The notes under the pieces: generated by a model
Told to the model about the DNA's origin: nothing
The model's input: only the letters and a program-made list of their open reading frames with translations
Databases searched by the model: none
Origin: Paenibacillus dokdonensis
Lineage (GTDB): Bacteria; Bacillota; Bacilli; Paenibacillales; Paenibacillaceae
Assembly (NCBI RefSeq): GCF_004916975.1
Contig: NZ_STGQ01000001.1
Coordinates: 3,155,674 to 3,219,673, forward strand
Length of the DNA stretch: 64,000 bases
Reading direction: 5' to 3'
Shown: piece by piece, positions 36,969-45,435 of the stretch
How the letters are laid out: the number at the start of each line of letters is the position of its first letter
Position numbering within the stretch: the stretch's first letter is position 1
Position numbers and translations under genes: made by a program

Positions 36969-37544
36969 TTACAGCATCTCAATCACAATATTAATCATGT
37001 CATGAACAACTTTCTTGTCATTTTCCACTTTGGAAATTACATTTATACTATGATTAAGGTTAAGCAATAAATGTGATAGCACTTTTATATCTTTTTTTGG
37101 GTCGATTTCTCCTGTCTGCTGTCCTTTTCGTAAAAGATCATAAAAAGACTGTTCCAATCCCTCAAATCGGTCACGTATTAATTTACGTAGTTCTTCATCT
37201 GGTGAATCCATATCAATGGTTGCATTTGTTATCAAGCATCCTTTTGGTGAATCCTCATCAAATGCGGAAGTAATGTGCTGATCAAAATACTGGCGGATTC
37301 CAACTTTCGCAGACGGCGCATTTACCAAAAGATTTCTTTTATTTTGCCCTATTATTTTGTAATGGTGTATTGCCTCTACATAAAGCGTCTGTTTGTCCAC
37401 AAATGTTTCGTACAAGCTCGATCTGCTTAATCCCATTGCTTTTAATAAATCCGGTATGCTTGTCGCTTCGTAACCTTTTTCCCAAAAAACTAACATTGCC
37501 TTATGAAGTACGTGCTCCTTGTCAAACTCTTTTGTACGTCCGAT
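36969..37544 (-). CDS. TetR-family repressor; ATC at the expected start
   Basis: About 191 residues beginning [17 protein letters not shown]. The HTH ([27 protein letters not shown]) and a TetR_C domain follow. Homologues start MxRTKEFD. At that site AGGAGGGAGTAACC is followed by ATC, not ATG, and no ATG, GTG or TTG lies near in frame, the next candidates being far upstream and nonconserved. Thus either translation uses a near-cognate ATC, or the start codon is mutated. It is in operon with the MFS gene. Confidence 0.8.
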   Translation of the reverse strand: MGRTKEFDKEHVLHKAMLVFWEKGYEATSIPDLLKAMGLSRSSLYETFVDKQTLYVEAIHHYKIIGQNKRNLLVNAPSAKVGIRQYFDQHITSAFDEDSPKGCLITNATIDMDSPDEELRKLIRDRFEGLEQSFYDLLRKGQQTGEIDPKKDIKVLSHLLLNLNHSINVISKVENDKKVVHDMINIVIEML

Positions 37545-37562
37545 GGTTACTCCCTCCTCACT

Positions 37563-37598
37563 GTAGGAACAGTATAATATTTCGGGAACGAATAGTCC
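37563..37598 (-). promoter_or_regulatory. tetR promoter with second operator-like site
   Basis: Minus strand GGACTATTCGTTCC (37585-37598) matches ten of fourteen bases of the inner palindrome before the MFS gene and is followed by the -10-like TATTATACT. This fits autorepression. No clear -35. Confidence 0.5.
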
Positions 37599-37754
37599 AG
37601 TATTTTTATTGTGATTCCAATCCCGATGCACTGTATGCGGGAACACACTGCAGTAGGATACTGTCTGTTGCAATCCGTAGAACCTTGTTTTTATGAGTTC
37701 TTCACCAATGAACTTCCGTTTTAGAAGGCCTACTACAGTTGATTTCCGTTGATC

Positions 37755-37799
37755 AAAAAAAATCTACCCAGACGAGAAACCCTTCTCTTCTAAGCAGAT
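37755..37799 (-). terminator. Terminator after the DUF1648 unit
   Basis: Minus strand stem with ATCT/AGAT, AGA/TCT and GAGAA/TTCTC pairings around GGGT, followed by eight T. It begins directly after the stop of the small ORF. Confidence 0.75.
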
Positions 37800-37919
37800 C
37801 TATATATTTCTTATAATTTTCCCGCTGCTTTCACCCGCAAGACTCATTCCATTACCAAGCTGCGCTCCCAAGAACATCGCCGATAGATCAATTCCAATCG
37901 CGATCCAGACGAGTGCCAT
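37800..37919 (-). CDS. Possible 39-residue membrane protein
   Basis: ATG 37919 opens MALVWIAIGIDLSAMFLGAQ, one hydrophobic helix, then a polar tail, ending exactly at the terminator and 29 nt after the DUF1648/DUF5808 stop. The ribosome site is poor (GAG only) and a good GGAG upstream instead faces an ATG in another frame that stops after 13 codons. Either a small partner of the membrane protein or a frame-damaged remnant. Confidence 0.3.
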   Translation of the reverse strand: MALVWIAIGIDLSAMFLGAQLGNGMSLAGESSGKIIRNI

Positions 37920-37948
37920 GGACAGCCATTTCTCTACTCCGGTGAGTA

Positions 37949-39049
37949 CTAACCTCCAAGCCTTGTTACCACAGCTAACAGTACAATAATTCCGAGCAAA
38001 ATCAGCCAGATTACTGGATGACCGAAATTTAATCCCCAGCCGACTCCGAACCTTTTCTCGACGATTAGGTTTGGATCCTTGCGATTGAAATAAATCATAC
38101 CTAATAGCCATTTATCATCATCATGGACAGGTCTGACATTGGAGCGATCGGCAGATCGCTCCAATCGGCTTCCGCCCTGACCAGCCCAGAACGATAAGGA
38201 GAGGGCGTATAGGATGATAAAGGCTATTATGATTAGGATAATGGGGATAGCGAAATTGATGTTAAATAGAGATATCATGTTTAGTTGCACGACGGAAAAC
38301 AGGATAACTATTAAGAAGCTTGCTGTAATCGTAAAACAAGACCAAGCACGGCGGAAAGTTACGTCTTGTCTGAGGGAACGATTCGGATCAGTGGGTTGAA
38401 CCTGCTGCTTCACTCTGCGAATACTCCAATTCTCAAATATGAACAAAAGTGTTATGAACACTTGCATTATCGTAGGCATAAACACAGAACTATAAGATTT
38501 AGCTGCATAGCGGTCTGCGTTCCAACTGCTGTTGAAATGGATCGGAATCTGATCAGGAATCAGATCGTAGTTGCGTAGCACAGTTACAATACTAACAACA
38601 ATAATTAAAACATGAACGAGGAACCAATTACTAGACAAGCCAATGTTTCTTTTCCGAATATCGGTGTCCACTGCCATGATCGATGATTCCGGAGCAATAG
38701 GCAGCACAGGTAGTAAACTTTTCATTTTGAAATGATAGCTAATGTTTATGACTAGGGAGATTACGACCATGGCGAGTGAATAAGTGACAATGATCCAACT
38801 TTGTTGCTTGGAATGTTCATCACTGTATATTAGGCAGATGATACCACCAATGAATAGGATGGTATGCAAGGTAGCACTAATCCTAGCATATGACTTCCGC
38901 ATCTGGCGCAGAGGCTCACTGTGGAATTGTACAGCGCTGATGGTGACCCCAAAACTAATCGTCTCTCTTGTTAAATAAGGCATGCTTACCATGAGTACAA
39001 TGGTAGGTACAAATATAAAGATCATTACTATAACAGGCATTATCGTCAT
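37949..39049 (-). CDS. DUF1648 / DUF5808 membrane protein
   Basis: 366 residues with about eight hydrophobic helices. DUF1648 segment near 165-180: YDLIPDQIPIHFNSSWNADR. The C-terminal DUF5808 segment is DDDKWLLGMIYFNRKDPN...FGVGWGLNFGHP. DUF1648 is also found in SdpI-type immunity proteins; members with DUF5808 often sit with GntR regulators. ATG 39049 has AGGAGG upstream. No GntR gene is adjacent, possibly lost with the decay seen next door. Confidence 0.82.
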   Translation of the reverse strand: MTIMPVIVMIFIFVPTIVLMVSMPYLTRETISFGVTISAVQFHSEPLRQMRKSYARISATLHTILFIGGIICLIYSDEHSKQQSWIIVTYSLAMVVISLVINISYHFKMKSLLPVLPIAPESSIMAVDTDIRKRNIGLSSNWFLVHVLIIVVSIVTVLRNYDLIPDQIPIHFNSSWNADRYAAKSYSSVFMPTIMQVFITLLFIFENWSIRRVKQQVQPTDPNRSLRQDVTFRRAWSCFTITASFLIVILFSVVQLNMISLFNINFAIPIILIIIAFIILYALSLSFWAGQGGSRLERSADRSNVRPVHDDDKWLLGMIYFNRKDPNLIVEKRFGVGWGLNFGHPVIWLILLGIIVLLAVVTRLGG

Positions 39050-39256
39050 ATCATTCGCCTCCTCTTATACATAAGTATGTATTCGAAAACTCAATAACCT
39101 TTAGAGCATAGGCGATTCATAACTATGCCTTTTTGCGTATGATTATCCTATTAACTTAGGATAGGTAATCGACTTGAACATAAATTTAATTATAATCGAT
39201 TTTAGTGACTACAAGGGAGAAATTAACATTTATCCAGATCTTTTTGTTACGCAGAG

Positions 39257-39613
39257 CTACTCATCTGACAACTGAATTATGGCAAGTACATCTGTTTGAA
39301 ATTCTATGTAGTAAAGGACAGGTTTTCGAATAAAGGGTGGGATAACCAGCAGTAGCAAAATTGGGCGAAATGCTTGCCTCGTATCTGTAATGGCGCGGAT
39401 TACTGCGTCAGAACTTTTATATAGAATTTCAAGGATTGACTCCCTATCCATCCAATGAAACGCCTTTGCAATTAAAATGAGCCGAAATGAACCCCAATCG
39501 TTTGATTTATCTTCCGCCTTGCCATGCAACCATCTAACGTTCTGCACCCTGTTATCATTGGACAATCGAATTGCTTCATCTATCATCTCGGATTCAGTCG
39601 GAGCAACAAACAC
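39257..39613 (-). pseudogene. Fragment of class I SAM methyltransferase
   Basis: The middle of a methyltransferase is recognisable: VAPTESEMIDEAIRLS, VQNVRWLHGKAEDK and FRLILIAKAFHWMDRE (motif 'A.A.HW.D'). Motif I is missing, the C-terminus is scrambled, and the upstream edge abuts a recombinase relic of opposite strand. Not functional. Confidence 0.7.
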
Positions 39614-39810
39614 TTTCCAAACGTAAGGCAGAACTAGAATAAGTTATCGAATCACAAAAAGACACGGAAGAGCGATTCCGTGCCTTCAAGAAACAAATAT
39701 CGTTGTTTGCACATCTTGATATTGATGATGAGCAAGTTCTGAAACAGTTGCTTCATCAAATAATTGAAAAAATAGAGTTAACCCGTAAGGAGAGCTTACT
39801 TTACTGCTAA
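39613..39810 (+). pseudogene. C-terminal relic of a second serine recombinase
   Basis: The plus strand reads LSKRKAELE, a TAA stop, then VIESQKDTEERFRAFKKQIS and LDIDDEQVLKQLLHQIIEKIEL. This is the C-terminal tail of a Tn/phage-type serine recombinase (the SQKDTE..F..FK and LLHQLI.KIEV signature). No catalytic domain remains. It is distinct in sequence from the 35.1-35.6 kb relic and overlaps the end of the azoreductase gene by a few codons. Confidence 0.7.
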
Positions 39811-40437
39811 CTTAGAAGCGGCATCTTCAGCTTCTATATATCCCTTTTGTAGTGCTTCATCTCTATCCAGTATATCTGTCCCTTGCACTCGAAGAATTTG
39901 ATAATCCTCAATCCCAAAGAAATTAAACATCGATTTAAGATACTTATGTGAGTACTCCACTTCAGTATACCAGTCATTATTGGTGTAGATTCCACCACTA
40001 CCTTGAATTACAACGATACTTCTTCCATCTTTAAGAAGACCGACTGAACCAGTATCTGTATATTTAAATGTTTCTCTTGCAATCATAACATTATCCATAT
40101 AATCCTTCAGTTTTGATGGGATATTAAAGTTATGCAAAGGATAAACAATGACATACTTATTAGCACTCTTAAATTGCTTTAATATCTCACTCATGCGGTC
40201 TGTTAGTTCTATTTCTTGACCCGTTAATTCTTCACCTGTTCTTTGTTTCCGCCATGCACTAAAAACAGTTTTATCTAACATGGGTACTTCATCTTCGTAT
40301 AGATTAATTTGTTCAATTACTTCGTTATTTGAGTGCTTCTCTTTATATACTTTCAAAAAGTAATTGAATACATTCAGACTTGCCGAGGTTTTTGAATCAA
40401 ATTCTGGATGTGCATTGATAATAAGTAGTTTATTCAT
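39796..40437 (-). CDS. azoR: FMN-dependent NADH-azoreductase / quinone reductase
   Basis: 213 residues, flavodoxin-like AzoR family: MNKLLIINAHPEFDSKTSASLN (FMN phosphate loop), YPLHNFNIPSKLKDYMDNV and GSGGIYTNNDWYTEVEYSHKYL. It reduces quinones and azo compounds with NADH, protecting against electrophiles. ATG 40437 has AGGAAGGAA upstream. It is clearly AT-richer than the rlmCD region beside it and is divergent from an Rrf2 regulator, suggesting joint acquisition. Confidence 0.9.
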   Translation of the reverse strand: MNKLLIINAHPEFDSKTSASLNVFNYFLKVYKEKHSNNEVIEQINLYEDEVPMLDKTVFSAWRKQRTGEELTGQEIELTDRMSEILKQFKSANKYVIVYPLHNFNIPSKLKDYMDNVMIARETFKYTDTGSVGLLKDGRSIVVIQGSGGIYTNNDWYTEVEYSHKYLKSMFNFFGIEDYQILRVQGTDILDRDEALQKGYIEAEDAASKLAVK

Positions 40438-40488
40438 TGATAATTCCTTCCTAAAATGAATTTTCATTAAATCTAATTGTAGATCAAT

Positions 40489-40503
40489 TTAATCGCCGAT
40501 TAA
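40489..40503. promoter_or_regulatory. Palindromic operator between azoR and rrf2
   Basis: Perfect 15-base dyad TTAATCGCCGATTAA about 50 nt upstream of the azoR start, in the divergent control region shared with the Rrf2 gene. Probable Rrf2 site. Confidence 0.6.
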
Positions 40504-40637
40504 TTAAATCTATATTATACCCTCAAAAAATTAATGTCAATTTATTCAGCGTTGTAATTTATGTAAATTGGCAAATATGAAATTGATGCTATACTATTTT
40601 AATAAAGCCCTTTAACAAGAAAGTTGGTGATTTTTAT

Positions 40638-41150
40638 ATGCAGTATAGTGTTATGGTTGAATATGCTTTGCATAGCCTTGTCTATTTAATAGACGTACCT
40701 GAAGAGGAAAGCATTGGAATAAAAGACCTTTCAGAATTTCAAGGACTTTCAGAAACGTATCTTTCGAAAGTTCTAGGGAAATTGTCTAAGGCAGGTATTG
40801 TAAGTTCTACACCTGGGGTAAAGGGTGGTTATAAATTAGCTAAGTCTCCCGAAGAGATTTCTTTTTGGGATGTAATAGAAGCAGTTGAAGGAGTAAACCC
40901 AATTTTTCAATGTAAAAATATATTAAAACATAATCTTATGTATTCAGATAATGATTGGTCTAACTGTACTTGTACTTCCGGCAATCCTTCTTGTACGATT
41001 AACATAACGATGCTTGAAGCAGAAGAATATATGCGTGAGTTTCTTCGTAATAAAACACTTGCATGGTTAAATAAGGAACTCGATCATACTTTACCTCAAA
41101 AAGTGCGAACAGATGCCCGAGAATACTTTATAAGAAAAAACACTAACTAA
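40638..41150 (+). CDS. Rrf2-family regulator
   Basis: 170 residues. Winged HTH at 1-70 (QYSVMVEYALHSLVYLID, LSETYLSKVLGKLSKAGIV, SSTPGVKGGYKLAKSPEEI). A Cys-rich stretch follows near 97-127 (FQCKNIL, then NCTCTSGNPSCTI) which has more Cys than the usual three-Cys Fe-S pattern; thiol or metal sensing is plausible. ATG 40638 has only a weak GGTG site. Divergent from azoR, which it likely represses until electrophile or oxidative stress modifies the cysteines. Confidence 0.88.
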   Translation: MQYSVMVEYALHSLVYLIDVPEEESIGIKDLSEFQGLSETYLSKVLGKLSKAGIVSSTPGVKGGYKLAKSPEEISFWDVIEAVEGVNPIFQCKNILKHNLMYSDNDWSNCTCTSGNPSCTINITMLEAEEYMREFLRNKTLAWLNKELDHTLPQKVRTDAREYFIRKNTN

Positions 41151-41220
41151 CTCAATTCATAAGTTAATATTTCTGCAAGAGAATCCTTTTTTTAACTACA
41201 TTTCATCTTCAAAGCAACAA

Positions 41221-41247
41221 AAAAGAGGGGTCGCTGCCCCTCTTTAA
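41221..41247. terminator. Bidirectional terminator between rrf2 and rlmCD
   Basis: AAAGAGGGG / CCCCTCTTT stem with TCGCTG loop, A-rich and T-rich flanks. Confidence 0.75.
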
Positions 41248-41275
41248 CTTTTCTCTTGCCAATACATCTCAACTA

Positions 41276-42847
41276 TTAGTCATTCCTTACCAACAACGCC
41301 ACACACTCAACGTGACTCGTCTGCGGAAACATATCCACCGGCTGTACCCACTCAAGATGATAGCCGCCGTTCAGCAGCACCTGGCAGTCTTTTGCCAAAG
41401 TTGCCGGGTTGCATGAAACATACACCAGCCGCTTAGGCTTGGACTTCACGATGGCGTCCAGCAGCGGACGTTCGCACCCGGTACGCGGCGGGTCGACGAC
41501 CACGACATCGGGGCGGATGCCGCGGCTGACCCAATCGGGCAGCAGCTGCTCGGCACGGCCTTCATAAAAATGGGCGTTAGCAACGCCAGAAGATTTCGCG
41601 TTGTCGCGGGCATCCAGCACCGCCTCGGGAATCAGTTCGATCCCCCGGACTTCCTGTGCGAACGGTGCCAGCCAAAGTCCGATCGTGCCCGTACCGCAGT
41701 ACGCATCGACCACAAGCTCTGAGCCGCTGAGCCCCGCAGCCTCCTGAACGGCATTATACAACCTAACCGTCTGATCCGGATTCAGTTGGAAGAATGCCCG
41801 CGGAGACAACGCGAAACGCACGTCACCGAGAGACTCCTCCAGCTGCTCTTCACCCCAAAGGATCACGGTCTTGTTACCGAAAACAAGTGGAGATTTGCCC
41901 TTATGGATGTTTTGTGCGACCGTAATCACCATCGGCAGCCGCTCGCATACTTTTTCAACCAGTCGTTTCGAATCAGGAAGACGGTCCGTTGATGTAATGA
42001 ACGTCAGCTGCACTTTGCCGGTGGCTTGACCGACACGGGCCACGATGGTCCGGATCGCTCCCTCACGCGTCCGTACATTGTAGACAGGGATCTGCAGCTC
42101 CTCCATCACTTCCTTAACCCGCTCGATGACATGGTTGACCACCGGATGCTGAATCGGACATCCGCTGATATCGATCAGGCGATGCGAGCCTGCTGCATAC
42201 AGACCTGCGATGATGTCTTCTCCTTCTCGCCCTGCCTGAAGCTGTGCTTTATTCCGGTACCCCCAGGGATTGTCCATGCCGAAGATCGGTCGAAGCGGAA
42301 TATCCTGCAGCCTCGCATATCGCTGGAAGGATTCGCGCACAATTTCTTCCTTGGCCTGCAGCTGCGCCGCATAGGTCATATGCTGCAGTTGACAGCCCCC
42401 GCAAATCCCGTATACGGGACAAGGCGGCTCCTGCCGCTGCGGCGAGCGCTTTTCGATTTCGATCATTTCTCCGGTCAGGTATCCTGGCTCTACTCTGATA
42501 ACTTTAGCCTTGACCACTTCATCCGGCAGTGCGCCATCGATAAACACAGCCTTGCGGCGGTAATATCCGACGCCTTCTCCATTGATGCCGATACGCTTGA
42601 TCGTGACAATGATCCGTTCTCCGGGCTTCACGTTCTCGGCGGAAGCAGCCTGCTTATTCGCAGGATTCTGCTGCCGGTATGTCGGCTTTGGATTTTTCTG
42701 GGATGTTTGCGGTTTACCCTGCTGCTGTTGCTTCGGATGGGCAGCTTTTGTCCGGGCTGAAGGAGCACCTGCCGGTTTGGCAGTTCGCTTGTCCGGTCCG
42801 CCACCCGCCTTGCTCCCTTTCGCCTTGTTGTGTATTCTCTCAGCCAT
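41276..42847 (-). CDS. rlmCD: 23S rRNA (uracil-5-)-methyltransferase, RlmD/RlmCD type
   Basis: 523 residues. About 1-72 form a basic low-complexity extension (KGSKAGGGPDKRTAKPAG, HPKQQQQGKPQ). Then a TRAM domain (GERIIVTIKRIGINGEGVGYYRR), a Fe-S cluster site (CPVYGICGGCQLQHM), SAM motif VDAYCGTGTIGLWLA, DPPRTGC and the catalytic Cys in YVSCNPATLAKD. It forms m5U in 23S rRNA; in Bacillus one enzyme does both sites. ATG 42847 (MAERIHNKAK) is preferred to GTG 42871, which has no ribosome site. Confidence 0.92.
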   Translation of the reverse strand: MAERIHNKAKGSKAGGGPDKRTAKPAGAPSARTKAAHPKQQQQGKPQTSQKNPKPTYRQQNPANKQAASAENVKPGERIIVTIKRIGINGEGVGYYRRKAVFIDGALPDEVVKAKVIRVEPGYLTGEMIEIEKRSPQRQEPPCPVYGICGGCQLQHMTYAAQLQAKEEIVRESFQRYARLQDIPLRPIFGMDNPWGYRNKAQLQAGREGEDIIAGLYAAGSHRLIDISGCPIQHPVVNHVIERVKEVMEELQIPVYNVRTREGAIRTIVARVGQATGKVQLTFITSTDRLPDSKRLVEKVCERLPMVITVAQNIHKGKSPLVFGNKTVILWGEEQLEESLGDVRFALSPRAFFQLNPDQTVRLYNAVQEAAGLSGSELVVDAYCGTGTIGLWLAPFAQEVRGIELIPEAVLDARDNAKSSGVANAHFYEGRAEQLLPDWVSRGIRPDVVVVDPPRTGCERPLLDAIVKSKPKRLVYVSCNPATLAKDCQVLLNGGYHLEWVQPVDMFPQTSHVECVALLVRND

Positions 42848-42933
42848 CCTGATAATCGCTCCGTTTCTCACATGAATTCATTCTACTACTATATCACAGT
42901 GGGCCTTCATTCCCAATGTCGTATGACTCTCCT

Positions 42934-43272
42934 TTAGGCAATAGGTGTTCCGTTAGGCACTACTACGTCCGGCTTCAAGAGTACCACGTCTCCCTCTTCG
43001 GGAGTTCCGCCCAGCACAAGCACTTCTGAATCAAAACCCGCAATCCTCCGAGGCGGGAAGTTCACCACCGCAGCTACTTGTCTGCCGACAAGCTGACCCG
43101 GCGTATATCTCTGGGTGATTTGTGCTGAAGAACGTTTAATCCCCAGCTCGCCAAAATCGATTTCCAGCTTGATCGCTGGCTTACGTGCTTTTGTAAAAGC
43201 TTCCGCTTTCGTAATTGTGCCAATCCGGATATCCAGCTTCAACAAGTCTTCTATATTCGCCACTTTGATCAC
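42934..43272 (-). CDS. csaA: CsaA-like tRNA-binding-domain chaperone
   Basis: 112 residues from GTG 43272; GTG 43263 is an equal alternative, and further upstream codons are not conserved. The whole protein is one OB-fold tRNA-binding domain: [59 protein letters not shown]. CsaA in B. subtilis acts as an export-linked chaperone; the fold also binds tRNA. It stands alone and is followed by a membrane-protein operon's terminator. Confidence 0.88.
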   Translation of the reverse strand: MIKVANIEDLLKLDIRIGTITKAEAFTKARKPAIKLEIDFGELGIKRSSAQITQRYTPGQLVGRQVAAVVNFPPRRIAGFDSEVLVLGGTPEEGDVVLLKPDVVVPNGTPIA

Positions 43273-43369
43273 ACTCACAGTTCTAAAAATGATAGTCTGG
43301 TACCATCTTAACAGACACCCTAACAGGTGACAAACCATTGGAGCTCATATGATAACCTGATAAAACGGA

Positions 43370-43396
43370 AAAAAGGAGCAGTCTCTGCTCCTTCAT
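43370..43396 (-). terminator. Terminator of the ECF sigma operon
   Basis: AAGGAGCAG / CTGCTCCTT stem with AGA loop followed by TTTT on the minus strand, eight nt after the last gene. Confidence 0.85.
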
Positions 43397-43403
43397 CCTC
43401 AAA

Positions 43404-44174
43404 TTACATATCTGCTGGCTCTATCACCGTGCCGTCATTTCGGCGGATTTCCACCTTCAGGCTCTTAGGGGCTACGACGGTCATATTGAGCGGCGACCAG
43501 CTCCCTCCAAACATGCTATTACTTTTAGGTGGATCCGAGAACATAATGTAGAGTGTATCTCCAACCCGTTTCATCTGCGTCAGACTGTCAGTATCCAGAA
43601 AGCCCGCATTCGCGGCCGTGGTCCGAAAGTTTGCAAACATATGCACTTCCTGCACGTTTCTCTGGTCCACCTTGACTTGATAAGGGTTATCCCCTTGAAT
43701 AATAAGGTTATGGACATCCGCCGGTATATTCTCGGTCCATTCCGGAAGTGTAATGGTATGCTCCACTTCATTCAGTGACTTTCGCACACCGTCAACGACC
43801 CCTAGCGAGCTTAAGCCGGCAAATACGAGGCAGCAGAGCGACAGAAAGCCAACAAAAAACACACTCAGCACATCATAAGACATCTTCCCGTTTTTACGAA
43901 AAAACAAAGTGTACAGCAGAATCTCAAGTCCCAATAAAATAAAGATGATTGGCCACCACGTCATCGCAGTGTCGAACACATCGCTTCCCTGCCATTGCGA
44001 CAAGAAAATAATGATGCCAAGCATGAAAATGGAAAGTCCCATGGAGAATGTGCCTACCCGCCAGTGCCTCTGGGAAGCGAGCGCCGAATCTGATTCTAAA
44101 GAAGAACCAGGAAAAGGCTGCGGCACCGGTGTTTCACCAAACACCATATGCGTTTGCGCACGATCACTTTCCAT
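43404..44174 (-). CDS. Membrane protein with C-terminal extracytoplasmic domain, ECF operon
   Basis: 256 residues. Three hydrophobic helices at about 40-60, 68-88 and 100-125 form an N-terminal membrane part similar to LiaF/PspC-type regions (WWPIIFILLGLEILLYTLFF). Residues 135-256 are a beta-rich, probably extracytoplasmic domain (KSLKVEIRRNDGTVIEPADM end). ATG 44174 has AGGAG upstream and overlaps the previous gene by 11 nt. Function unknown; an envelope-stress sensor or output protein is suggested by the sigma operon. Confidence 0.7.
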   Translation of the reverse strand: MESDRAQTHMVFGETPVPQPFPGSSLESDSALASQRHWRVGTFSMGLSIFMLGIIIFLSQWQGSDVFDTAMTWWPIIFILLGLEILLYTLFFRKNGKMSYDVLSVFFVGFLSLCCLVFAGLSSLGVVDGVRKSLNEVEHTITLPEWTENIPADVHNLIIQGDNPYQVKVDQRNVQEVHMFANFRTTAANAGFLDTDSLTQMKRVGDTLYIMFSDPPKSNSMFGGSWSPLNMTVVAPKSLKVEIRRNDGTVIEPADM

Positions 44175-45396
44175 GCCGCTTCTCCTCCCTGCTCGAACGC
44201 TTCTTCTCTGTCCCCATCATCAGCTTGATTCCGCCAGCAATCAGGAGAATCGAAACGATCACCGGCTTAAAATATTGACTGATTCGATCATCGAAATACA
44301 TATCAGGTAAAATCTTATTCATCACGGGTATGACAAAACTGGTCACCACATAATACAATCCGAGCAATAGCAGCCCGATGCCCAACCAGCGCTGATGATT
44401 CGATATGCCCTCCACGATTGGGCGGTCCACCAGCGGCTCACGTCCATAACGGCTCGTTTGCTGCAGTCCATCAAAAAATGAGAAGAACCAGATCAGCGGG
44501 ATCAAAAAGAGAAAGAGCGACAAATGCAGTACATCCAGCACATATACACTGCCCAGGAATATGACCATGAGCTGAAGTCCCCTCTTTTGAAGTCCAAGAT
44601 ACATATGCCCTGCGCCTGGAAAAGCGGACAAGAGTGTAGCAATGACTTTGCTGCGCTTGCCTTCCTCGCGTCCAGCTTCCATATCGTCGAATAGGCTATG
44701 GTCTTGAAGCATTTCTCCCGCCTGTCTGCGGTGAATGAGCTGAACGGCATCAAACATACAGTACAGCCAAATGATCGGGAGTATACCGAGGAACAACAGG
44801 AATATCGTATGACTGGTCAAGCCCGTCAGGAAAAACATAATCGTGCCGAGTCCGAAAAAAGCAATGAGAAAAGAAAGTCCGCGCTGCATCAAACCCATAT
44901 GAAGATGTCCAAGTCCCGGTACAAAGGAGAGCAAAATGGTGTAAAAGCGCTCACTCTCCGGACTCCTTACAGCGCTTGCTGGTGGTGGATAAGGCTGGAA
45001 TGAATGCATCTGCTGCCCTTCCATCTCCTCCGGATCCGGATAGATGCCCATTCCTGCAGGCGGATTGCCCGGATTACCGTAATGGGGATGCCCATGCGGA
45101 CCATATCCGCCAGAGTGATATTGATTATTCTGTACAGTGGGGATCCGCAGCAGATAGACGATAAGATCCAGCATGCAGATGATCCACAGGACGAACGCGC
45201 AGACTGCTGTTAGCGCAAAGACGGCTCCTTCACCATTACTGGCCACAAACAGCATAAACCCGAGAAGGATTCCTCCAAAGAACAGGAGTGGATATATAAA
45301 CCCTCTACCTTTTCTCCCCATATAATAGTGCCCCAGCCCAGGGATGAAATTGAGGATAAAGGCTGTCATTTTATTGCGGTACGGTTCCAAATTCAT
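44164..45396 (-). CDS. Polytopic membrane protein with internal repeats
   Basis: About 410 residues with a threefold repeat of the pattern 'F.PGLGH.YMG...RG..(hydrophobic)': FILNFIPGLGHYYMGRKGRGF, LLSFVPGLGHLHMGLMQRGL, LLSAFPGAGHMYLGLQKRGL. Each precedes two or three helices, and a Gly/Pro/His-rich loop (GGYGPHGHPHYGNPGNPPAG) lies between units one and two. The repeat resembles TM2-domain helices. ATG 45396 is chosen over TTG 45408. It lies between anti-sigma and the LiaF-like protein; no function known. Confidence 0.72.
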   Translation of the reverse strand: MNLEPYRNKMTAFILNFIPGLGHYYMGRKGRGFIYPLLFFGGILLGFMLFVASNGEGAVFALTAVCAFVLWIICMLDLIVYLLRIPTVQNNQYHSGGYGPHGHPHYGNPGNPPAGMGIYPDPEEMEGQQMHSFQPYPPPASAVRSPESERFYTILLSFVPGLGHLHMGLMQRGLSFLIAFFGLGTIMFFLTGLTSHTIFLLFLGILPIIWLYCMFDAVQLIHRRQAGEMLQDHSLFDDMEAGREEGKRSKVIATLLSAFPGAGHMYLGLQKRGLQLMVIFLGSVYVLDVLHLSLFLFLIPLIWFFSFFDGLQQTSRYGREPLVDRPIVEGISNHQRWLGIGLLLLGLYYVVTSFVIPVMNKILPDMYFDDRISQYFKPVIVSILLIAGGIKLMMGTEKKRSSREEKRHGK

Positions 45397-45435
45397 CTTT
45401 CCTTTCAAAAGATATATTCATCTATTTATTAGTTT

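Noticed and set aside
42026..42760. 244-codon open frame on the plus strand
   Set aside because: Antisense to the rRNA methyltransferase; no ribosome site, no recognisable domain, composition explained by the codon bias of the opposite strand.
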